This document shows, one piece after another, positions 57,654-64,000 of a stretch of 64,000 nucleotides of DNA. The notes below the pieces were generated by a model. The model had not been told where the DNA came from. It searched no databases and saw only the letters and a program-made list of their open reading frames with translations. This DNA is from Streptantibioticus parmotrematis (GTDB taxonomy: Bacteria; Actinomycetota; Actinomycetes; Streptomycetales; Streptomycetaceae). Each line of letters starts with the position of its first letter. The first letter of the stretch is position 1. The DNA is taken from contig NZ_JAINVZ010000002.1 of NCBI RefSeq assembly GCF_019890615.1, positions 62,001 through 126,000 of the forward strand, in the 5' to 3' direction. The position numbers and the translations under genes are program-made.

Positions 57654-59075
57654 ATGGCTGCCGGTCCTGTGGACTACGCGGATGTGATCGTCGTGGGGCT
57701 CGGCCCCGGTGGGGAGGATGCCGCTGGAAGGCTCGCGGACGCGGGACTGGACGTGGTGGGCGTCGACGAACGGCTGGTCGGCGGGGAGTGTCCGTACTAC
57801 GGCTGCATCCCGTCGAAGATCATGGTGCGCGACGCGGACCTGCTGGCCGAGGGGCGCCGCATCCCCGGGCACGCCGGGACGGCGATGGTGCACCCCGACT
57901 GGCACCCGGTCGCGCGCACCGTGCGCGAGGCCACCATGGACTGGGACGACAAGATCGCGGTGGACCGGCTGACCGGCCGCGGCGTGCGCTTCCTGCGCGG
58001 CACCGGCCGCCTGACCGCCCGTGACGAGGTGACCGTCGCGGACGGCGACGGCAACGAGACCGCCATCCGGGCCCGCCGCGCGATCGTGCTCGCCGTCGGC
58101 AGCGAGCCTGCCGTGCCGCCGGTGCCGGGGCTGGCCAGGACGCCGTACTGGACCAACCGCGACGCCATCACCGCCGAGGAGCCACCGCGCTCCCTGCTGG
58201 TGCTCGGCGGCGGCGCGATCGGGCTGGAACTGGGGCAGGCCTTCAGCAGGTTCGGCACCGCGGTGACCGTGGTCGAGGGCGGCCCGCGCCTGCTGCCGCG
58301 CGAGGAGCCGGAAGCGCACGAACTGCTGCTGCGCGTCCTGACCGAGGACGGGCTGAACGTGCACACCGGCGCCGAGGTCGGCTCCGTGGAGTACGGGGAC
58401 AGCTGCGGCTTCACCATGCGCTGCGCCCGCGGTGAGCGCTTCACCGCGCAGCGGCTGCTGGTCGCCACCGGCCGCCGCACCCCGCTGGCCGGGCTGGGCG
58501 TGGTCGCCGTCGGGGTGGACCCGGACGCACGGGCGATCCCGGTGGACGAGCGGATGCGGGTCATCGCGCCCGGCGGCGGCAGGCCCGGGGTGTGGGCGCT
58601 GGGCGACGCCACCGGCAAGGGCGCGTTCACCCACGTGTCGATGTACCAGGCGGAGCTGGTGGTGCGCGGGGTGCTCGGCGAGGGCGGCGCGCCGGCGGCG
58701 TACCACGCGGTCCCGCGGGTCACGTTCACCGATCCGGAGGTCGGCGCGGTCGGGCTGACCGAGGCGGAGGCACGGCAGCGGGGGCTCGCGGTGCGCAGCG
58801 GTTTCACGGACCTGGCGGCGAGCAGTCGCGGCTACGTCCACCAGACGGGCAACGCGGGCTTCGTGAAGGTGGTCGCCGACATGCTCAGCGGCGTCCTGGT
58901 GGGCGCGACTGCGGCCGGGCCGTACGGCGGCGAGATCCTCGGCGCGCTCGCGGTGGCCGTCCACGCCCGGGTGCCGTTGGCGGTGCTGCGCGAGCAGATC
59001 TGGGCGTACCCGACTTTCCACCGGGCGATCGGCGACGCGCTGAAGGATGCCCTGGCGGGTAGCCCGGCACCGTGA
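57654..59075 (+). CDS. FAD-dependent pyridine nucleotide-disulfide oxidoreductase
   Basis: 473 residues. FAD motif VIVVGLGPGGEDAAGRLADAG, redox pair C46/C51 in GGECPYYGCIPSK, NAD motif LLVLGGGAIGLELGQAF, and GVWALGDATGKGAFTHV. The C-terminal His-Glu pair of lipoamide and glutathione reductases (H-P-T-x-x-E) is altered to YPTFHRA, so the usual acid-base is missing. The substrate is unlikely to be lipoamide. Start ATG 57654 after GAGGAGGACC. Confidence 0.87.
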   Translation: MAAGPVDYADVIVVGLGPGGEDAAGRLADAGLDVVGVDERLVGGECPYYGCIPSKIMVRDADLLAEGRRIPGHAGTAMVHPDWHPVARTVREATMDWDDKIAVDRLTGRGVRFLRGTGRLTARDEVTVADGDGNETAIRARRAIVLAVGSEPAVPPVPGLARTPYWTNRDAITAEEPPRSLLVLGGGAIGLELGQAFSRFGTAVTVVEGGPRLLPREEPEAHELLLRVLTEDGLNVHTGAEVGSVEYGDSCGFTMRCARGERFTAQRLLVATGRRTPLAGLGVVAVGVDPDARAIPVDERMRVIAPGGGRPGVWALGDATGKGAFTHVSMYQAELVVRGVLGEGGAPAAYHAVPRVTFTDPEVGAVGLTEAEARQRGLAVRSGFTDLAASSRGYVHQTGNAGFVKVVADMLSGVLVGATAAGPYGGEILGALAVAVHARVPLAVLREQIWAYPTFHRAIGDALKDALAGSPAP

Positions 59076-59150
59076 GGGGTGTTGGACGGTGCGCACGATG
59101 GCCTCTCCCGGACCCGTGAGGGAACGCTGGACGGTGCGCACGATGGCCTC
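59070..59150. repeat. imperfect 45-bp tandem duplication including the stop region of the oxidoreductase
   Basis: CCGTGAGGG begins each unit (59070, 59114), and an exact 23-bp core (59083-59105 and 59128-59150, starting TGGACGGTGCGCACG) is shared. The first unit contains the gene's stop codon. The remaining gap to 59340 has further C/G-rich short repeats around CGCTCGCCGCCGCACCGC and no gene. Confidence 0.75.
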
Positions 59151-59348
59151 CGGCGGCCTGTCTCCGCCGCCGCCGGCCGCGGGGCCCGCGACGGCCCGTC
59201 CGCACGCGAGCGCTCGCCGCCGCACCGCCCGCGCTCGCCGCCGCACCGCTCCCGCCCCCGTCCGCCTGACGCCCCCTGGAACCGAATGCCTGCCCCCGGG
59301 GAACCCGAACGCCTGCCCGCATCCATGTCTCGCGCAAAAAGAGAATCG

Positions 59349-59433
59349 CGCCAGCAATCACTGGCGTATTTGTGGATGACCCGTGAAATCCGGTTACCGC
59401 CGGGTATCCAAAAGCGCGCGGCGGTCGTAACCT
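59349..59433 (+). promoter_or_regulatory. candidate control region of the aldehyde dehydrogenase gene
   Basis: A 6-bp inverted repeat CGCCAG-N6-CTGGCG (59349-59366) sits in an AT-richer patch. TAACCT (59428-59433) ends 6 bp before the ATG at 59440, fitting a leaderless promoter. A -35 was not assigned with confidence. Confidence 0.4.
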
Positions 59434-59439
59434 CGCGCC

Positions 59440-61092
59440 ATGACGGACGCGCAGGCCTCAGCCACGACTCCCGACGCTCCCGGCGGCACCGACGACGTCA
59501 CGCCGGGCGGTGTCCCCCGCAACCCCGTGCTCCCGGCCGGTCCCCGTGCCGCGGCCGACGTCGTCACCCCTGAGCTGGTCGCCCGCCTCACCCGGGGCGT
59601 CGCGGGCTCGGGCCGTACCGCCAACCACACGCCGTTCACCGGTGAGAAGCTGGCGGACCTGCCGGAGGCCACGCCCGAGGACGTCGCCGCCGCCTTCGAG
59701 CGGGCCCGCACAGCCCAGCGGGCCTGGGCCGAGACCCCGGTGCGGCGGCGCGCCGCCGTGCTGCTGCGCTTCCACGACCTCGTGCTGCGCCGCCAGTCCG
59801 AGGTGCTGGACCTGATCCAGCTGGAGACCGGCAAGACCCGGCTGCACGCCCACGAGGAGGTGCAGGCGGTCACCGTCGCCGCCCGGCACTACGGCCTGAA
59901 GGCCCCCGCGTACCTGCGCCCCAAGCGGCACACCGGTGCCATCCCGGTGCTGACCAAGGTCACGGAGCTGCGCCACCCGCGCGGTGTCGTCGGCCAGATC
60001 GCGCCGTGGAACTACCCGCTGGAGCTGTCCATCGGCGACGCGCTGCCCGCCTTCGTCGCGGGCAACGCGGTCGTGATGAAGCCGGACACCGAGACCGCGC
60101 TGACCGCGCTGTGGGCCCGCGAGCAGCTCATCGAGGCCGGGCTGCCCGCCGACGTCTGGCAGGTCGTCATCGGTGACGGGCCGGTCGTCGGACCGGCGGT
60201 CGTGGAGCACGCCGACTACGTGTCGTTCACCGGCTCCACCCGCACCGGGCGGGACGTCGCCACCCGTGCCGCCTCCCGCCTGATCGGCGCCTCACTCGAA
60301 CTCGGCGGCAAGAACGCCATGTTGGTGCTGCGCGACGCCGACCTGGACAAGGCCGCCGAGGGCGCGGTGCGCGCCTGCTTCTCCTCCGCCGGCCAACTCT
60401 GCATCTCCATCGAGCGGTTGTACGTCGACGAGTCGATCGCGGAGGCGTTCCTGGAGCGCTTCGCCGCCCGTACCCGCGCCCTCAAGCTCGGCACCGCGCT
60501 CGCCTACGGCGCGGGCATGGGCTCGCTCGCCGGGCAGCGCCAACTCGACGCCGTCGTAAGGCACGTCGAGGAAGCGGTGGCCAAGGGCGCTACGGTGCTC
60601 GCGGGCGGCCGGGCGCGCCCCGACATCGGCCCGTACTTCTTCGAGCCGACCGTCCTGGACGGCGTCGAGTCCCCGATGGCCGTGTGCACCGAGGAGACCT
60701 TCGGCCCGGTCGTCTCCGTCTACCGCTTCCGCGACGAGGCCGAGGCGGTCGAACGCGCCAACGCCACGCCGTACGGGCTCAACTCCTCGGTGTGGACCCG
60801 CGACACCCGCCGCGGCGCCCGCGTCGCCGCCGCCCTGCGCACCGGCACGGTCAACGTCAACGACGGCTACGCGCCCGCCTACGGCAGCGTCCAGTCGCCG
60901 ATGGGCGGCATGAAGGACTCCGGGCTCGGCCGCAGGCACGGTTCCGAGGGCATCCTCAAGTACACCGAGGCGCAGACCGTGGCGACCCAGCGGCTGCTGC
61001 CGATGGCGCCGTCGCTCGGCATGGACGACGAGAAGTACGCCGCGTTCATGAGCCGCAGCCTGCGCGCGATGAAGGCGTTCCGCCTGCGCTGA
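59440..61092 (+). CDS. gabD2: succinate-semialdehyde dehydrogenase (NADP+) type aldehyde dehydrogenase
   Basis: 550 residues. Catalytic N191 (APWNYPLEL), E287 (LELGGKN) and C321 (GQLCISIERLYV). Cofactor site FTGSTRTG. The N-terminal about 45 residues are a Thr/Pro/Ala-rich extension. Closest in pattern to GabD2 of actinobacteria. It is 107 bp before the GMC oxidoreductase, on the same strand, so they may form one operon. Confidence 0.88.
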   Translation: MTDAQASATTPDAPGGTDDVTPGGVPRNPVLPAGPRAAADVVTPELVARLTRGVAGSGRTANHTPFTGEKLADLPEATPEDVAAAFERARTAQRAWAETPVRRRAAVLLRFHDLVLRRQSEVLDLIQLETGKTRLHAHEEVQAVTVAARHYGLKAPAYLRPKRHTGAIPVLTKVTELRHPRGVVGQIAPWNYPLELSIGDALPAFVAGNAVVMKPDTETALTALWAREQLIEAGLPADVWQVVIGDGPVVGPAVVEHADYVSFTGSTRTGRDVATRAASRLIGASLELGGKNAMLVLRDADLDKAAEGAVRACFSSAGQLCISIERLYVDESIAEAFLERFAARTRALKLGTALAYGAGMGSLAGQRQLDAVVRHVEEAVAKGATVLAGGRARPDIGPYFFEPTVLDGVESPMAVCTEETFGPVVSVYRFRDEAEAVERANATPYGLNSSVWTRDTRRGARVAAALRTGTVNVNDGYAPAYGSVQSPMGGMKDSGLGRRHGSEGILKYTEAQTVATQRLLPMAPSLGMDDEKYAAFMSRSLRAMKAFRLR

Positions 61093-61199
61093 CCGGGCCG
61101 CCCGGCCCGGATCGCCGCCATCCGCCGACCGCGGCGTCCCGGCCTGCCCCCTGACCGCAACGCCCGCCCCCGCCCGCACCACCTAAGGACTGAGCACTG

Positions 61200-63029
61200 G
61201 TGTCGTACGACTACGACGTGATCGTGATCGGATCGGGCTTCGGCGGATCCGTGAGCGCCCTGCGGCTGACCGAGAAGGGCTACTCGGTCGGCGTGCTGGA
61301 GGCCGGCCGCCGCTTCACCCGCGCCACCCTGCCGAAGAACTCCTGGGACATCCGCAACTACCTGTGGGCCCCGGCGCTCGGCCTCTACGGCATCCAGCGC
61401 ATCCACCTGCTCAACAACGTGATGATCCTGGCCGGGGCCGGGGTCGGCGGCGGTTCGCTCAACTACGCCAACACCCTCTACGTGCCGCCCAAGGCGTTCT
61501 TCACCGACCGTCAGTGGGGCCACATCACCGACTGGCAGCGGGAGCTGGAGCCCTACTACGCGCAGGCCCGGCGGATGCTCGGGGTGCGGCTCAACCCCAC
61601 GATGACGCCCTCCGACGTCCACCTGAAGGCCGCCGCCGAGAAGATGGGCGTCGGCGACACCTTCCACATGGCACCGGTCGGCGTCTTCTTCGGCGACGGC
61701 GAGGACGCCGACGGCTCGGCGAAGGCCGCCCCCGGGACCGAGGTGCCCGACCCGTACTTCGGCGGCGCGGGCCCGTCCCGCAAGGCCTGCACCGAGTGCG
61801 GCGAGTGCATGACCGGCTGCCGCCACGGCGCCAAGAACACCCTCAACGAGAACTACCTCCACCTCGCCGAACGCGCCGGCGCCCGCATCCACCCCATGAC
61901 CACGGTCACCGCGCTCGCCGACAACCCCGAGGGCGGCTACGACGTCACCGTCGTCCCCACCGACCGGCGCCGCCGCGCGAAGGTCACGCCGCGGGTGCTG
62001 CGTTCCCGTTACGTGGTGGTCGCGGCCGGTACGTACGGCACGCAGACGCTGCTGCACCGGATGCGGGACGAGGGACGCCTGCCCGGCATCTCGCCGCGGC
62101 TGGGCGAGCTGACCCGGACCAACTCCGAGGCGCTGGTGGGCGCGCAGACCGTCGACCGCCGCTACCGCGAGCGCACGGGGGAGCGGCGCGCCGACTTCAC
62201 CCGCGGCGTCGCCATCACCTCGTCCATCCACCCGGACGAGAACACCCACATCGAACCGGTCCGCTACGGCCGCGGTTCCAACGCGATGGGCGCGCTGTCC
62301 ATCCTCCAGGTGCCGCACGGCGGACGGCTGCCGCGCTCCCTCGCCTTCCTCGCCAACTCCGCCCGCCACCCGGTGCTCACCGCGCGCTCGCTGTCCAACC
62401 GCCGCTGGTCGGAACGGACCATCATCGGCCTGGTCATGCAGTCCCTCGACAACTCGCTGACCACGTACCGCAAGCGCGGCGGCGTCGGCAAGGGCCTGCT
62501 CACCGCCCGGCAAGGCCACGGCGCGCCCAACCCCGACTTCATCCCCGAGGGCGCCGAGGCGGCCCGGCTGATCGCCGAGGACATCAACGGCTTCGCGGGC
62601 AGCAACGTCGGCGAGCTCATGGGCACCCCGCTGACCGCGCACTTCCTCGGCGGCTGCCCGATCGGCGAGGACTCCGAGCACGGCGTCATCGACCCGTACC
62701 ACCGCCTCCACGGGCACCCCGGCATCGCGGTCGTCGACGGCTCGGCGGTCTCCGCGAACCTCGGCGTCAACCCGTCGCTGACGATCACCGCGCAGGCGGA
62801 ACGGGCGATGTCGCTCTGGCCGAACAAGGGCGAGGCGGACCCGCGCCCGGCCCAGGGCGAGGCCTACGAGACCGTCGCGCCCGTGCCGCCGCGCGACCCC
62901 GCCGTCCCTGCGGACGCCTTCGGGGCGCTGGTGCTGCCGGTCCCGACGGTGCCGCCGAAGAAGCGGAGGAAGCAGGGGAAGCCAGAGGCGCCCGGGCGCG
63001 CGGAGACGCCCACGGACGCGGCGGAATAG
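61200..63029 (+). CDS. GMC-family oxidoreductase, cholesterol-oxidase (ChoD)-like
   Basis: 609 residues, GTG 61200. FAD motif YDVIVIGSGFGGSVSALRL at the N terminus. C197, C200, C203 and C207 (CTECGECMTGC) form a ferredoxin-like cluster, typical of this subgroup. LNNVMILAGAGVGGGSLNYAN and the C-terminal HFLGGCPIG, VSANLGVNPSLTITAQAERA are conserved. In mycobacteria choD follows guaB3, so this is the separated syntenic gene. Substrate steroid or other alcohol unproven. Confidence 0.85.
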   Translation: MSYDYDVIVIGSGFGGSVSALRLTEKGYSVGVLEAGRRFTRATLPKNSWDIRNYLWAPALGLYGIQRIHLLNNVMILAGAGVGGGSLNYANTLYVPPKAFFTDRQWGHITDWQRELEPYYAQARRMLGVRLNPTMTPSDVHLKAAAEKMGVGDTFHMAPVGVFFGDGEDADGSAKAAPGTEVPDPYFGGAGPSRKACTECGECMTGCRHGAKNTLNENYLHLAERAGARIHPMTTVTALADNPEGGYDVTVVPTDRRRRAKVTPRVLRSRYVVVAAGTYGTQTLLHRMRDEGRLPGISPRLGELTRTNSEALVGAQTVDRRYRERTGERRADFTRGVAITSSIHPDENTHIEPVRYGRGSNAMGALSILQVPHGGRLPRSLAFLANSARHPVLTARSLSNRRWSERTIIGLVMQSLDNSLTTYRKRGGVGKGLLTARQGHGAPNPDFIPEGAEAARLIAEDINGFAGSNVGELMGTPLTAHFLGGCPIGEDSEHGVIDPYHRLHGHPGIAVVDGSAVSANLGVNPSLTITAQAERAMSLWPNKGEADPRPAQGEAYETVAPVPPRDPAVPADAFGALVLPVPTVPPKKRRKQGKPEAPGRAETPTDAAE

Positions 63030-63197
63030 GCGTAGGCGCCCACGGAGGATGACGGCGCCCACGGACACGGCGAGGTGAGGCTCGCCGGAGGGGTGGCGTC
63101 CACCGGCGTCCCGCCGACTCACTCGATCGAGCGTCGTGAGCCCCGGGAACGCATGCGTACGAGTCGGGAACGCGTGCGTGTGGGTAGGGTGCATCGC

Positions 63198-63284
63198 GTG
63201 TTGTTCGCAGAGCGGCCGGGCCCAGGCGTCCCCGGGACCGACCGCCTCTTTGTGTGCGGCGACCGGGCTGCTGTCCCCTGCTGA
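63198..63284 (+). CDS. leaderless mini-ORF (28 residues)
   Basis: GTG 63198 opens MLFAERPGPGVPGTDRLFVC and the reading continues to a Cys before the TGA. TAGGGT (63185-63190) lies 7 bp before the GTG, as expected for a leaderless transcript. The gap 63030-63540 has no other convincing gene on this strand. An alternative reading frame, 63254-63475, could encode up to 73 residues, which I cannot identify. Confidence 0.4.
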   Translation: MLFAERPGPGVPGTDRLFVCGDRAAVPC

Positions 63285-63298
63285 CCGGTCACCTCTGG

Positions 63299-63352
63299 CA
63301 CCGGGGCGAGGTCCCACGACGTGCAACCCAGGCACGCCTCATCGCCCCGGTG
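63299..63352 (+). ncRNA. candidate structured RNA after the mini-ORF
   Basis: A perfect 11-bp stem CACCGGGGCGA (63299-63309) with TCGCCCCGGTG (63342-63352) closes a 32-base loop, 14 bp after the mini-ORF stop codon. No gene follows on this strand inside the window; the next gene is on the other strand. It could be a regulatory or antisense RNA. Confidence 0.35.
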
Positions 63353-63540
63353 AACTCCACCCAGCTGCGCCTGAGTGGTCTCCACGCGTGGTTGTTTCCA
63401 TCCCGACCGCCCCTGGCTGGAACGGCACTCGGTCCAACGAACCGCCGCCCGGCCGGTCACGTGCCGTACGGGTGATGGGCCCCGAACGGGCTACCCGGCG
63501 CACCTCGTGCCGGGCCGCGCCGCCGCCGGGGCCCGTCGCG

Positions 63541-63915
63541 TCAGACCCGGCCCCGGCACAGCTCCAGCAGCGTCATCGCCAGCGCGGTGCCCGGCTTGCC
63601 CAGCTCGTCGCTGTACGTCCCGATGATCTCCATTTCGCGTGCCAGGTTGACGCGTCGGCCGCCGGAGCCCAGGCGGGCCCGCTGGATGCCCTCGGAGACC
63701 GCGACCCGGTCCCGTACCAGCGCGAGGATCCGCCGGTCCAGGTCGTCGATCCGTTCCCGCGCGCCGGTGATCAGCGCCGCGGCCTCGTCGGTCCGCGCGC
63801 CGGTGTCGGCCGTCGCGACCGTGGTCGTCTCCGCGACCGTGGTCGTCTCCCTGGCCGCGCTTGTTTCCGTGGCCATGGCCGTGGCCGTGGTCGGCATCGT
63901 GGTCGTGGTGCTCAT
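63541..63915 (-). CDS. chorismate mutase (AroQ-type)
   Basis: 124 residues. The mutase helix bundle is about 50-124: RERIDDLDRRILALVRDRVAVSEGIQRAR with the conserved Arg, Asp, Ile and Leu pattern. Converts chorismate to prephenate for Phe/Tyr. The N-terminal 45 residues are Thr/Ala-rich and include a tandem 18-bp repeat (63815-63850, giving AETTTV). Short AroQ proteins in actinobacteria often need a partner such as DAHP synthase. Start 63915 follows GCGGGAGCC. Confidence 0.9.
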   Translation of the reverse strand: MSTTTTMPTTATAMATETSAARETTTVAETTTVATADTGARTDEAAALITGARERIDDLDRRILALVRDRVAVSEGIQRARLGSGGRRVNLAREMEIIGTYSDELGKPGTALAMTLLELCRGRV

Positions 63916-64000
63916 GTCGTGGCTCCCGCCTGTGGTGCGGAGCCCCCGCCGTGCGTACGGTCGCGGAAACGCCAGGCGCCCCGGACCGAAACCGGTCCGG

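Overview
The window is chromosomal core DNA of a high-GC (about 72%) sporulating actinomycete of the Streptomycetaceae. Evidence: the whiD–bldM–shbA developmental cluster between groEL1 and guaB, a sigma-BldN-type promoter in front of bldM, doubly CIRCE-controlled groESL, many GTG and leaderless starts, and ribosomal protein and cell-wall precursor genes in Streptomyces order. One difference from S. coelicolor as I remember it is a zinc-type (four-Cys) rpsD inside the alpha ribosomal operon, so a sister genus or an unusual Streptomyces is possible.

Layout. 1-6.3 kb: end of the spc/alpha ribosomal operon (adk 3' end, map, infA, rpmJ, rpsM, rpsK, rpsD, rpoA, rplQ, truA). 6.3-10.6 kb: a proline-rich membrane protein, an ABC-F ATPase and a GT87-type membrane glycosyltransferase. 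10.6-22.7 kb: rplM-rpsI, then cell-wall and cofactor genes (glmM, coaA, nnrDE, acpS, glmS, an L,D-transpeptidase, alr, an alpha/beta hydrolase, tsaE). 22.7-26.6 kb: a repeat- and palindrome-rich gap with a small ORF, a cysteine-less L,D-transpeptidase-like protein, then tsaB-rimI-tsaD (t6A synthesis). 26.6-31 kb: a secreted protein, a THUMP-like methyltransferase, a 34-bp tandem repeat, CIRCE-groES-groEL1.

31-35.5 kb is a more variable stretch: an SDR, two tandem MOSC proteins sharing a nearly identical 92-bp block, and an aminotransferase-V protein divergent from a LysR regulator. 35.7-41.7 kb is the developmental and purine block: whiD, bldM, shbA/sigD, guaB, guaB3. The order groESL–whiB3/whiD–sigD–guaB2–guaB3–choD is shared with mycobacteria. 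Here a roughly 20-kb accessory segment (41.8-61.1 kb) separates guaB3 from the ChoD-like oxidase. It holds an MreB-like actin with an unusual acidic insertion, a DUF6049-like surface protein, a nucleotide-sugar dehydrogenase lacking its catalytic Cys, glpD, two receptor Ser/Thr kinases plus a pseudokinase with related ectodomains, a hydrolase with a Cys at the nucleophile elbow, a flavin disulfide reductase and an aldehyde dehydrogenase. The window ends with a GMC/cholesterol-oxidase-like enzyme, a leaderless mini-ORF followed by an RNA-hairpin candidate, and a chorismate mutase.

No rRNA, tRNA, IS element, prophage or CRISPR array was seen. The most unusual material is a set of enzyme-like proteins that lack key catalytic residues (pseudokinase, pseudo-L,D-transpeptidase, Cys-less dehydrogenase, GuaB3), the actin with the insertion, and two intergenic regions with small ORFs and ordered palindromes (22.7-23.1 kb and 63.2-63.4 kb).
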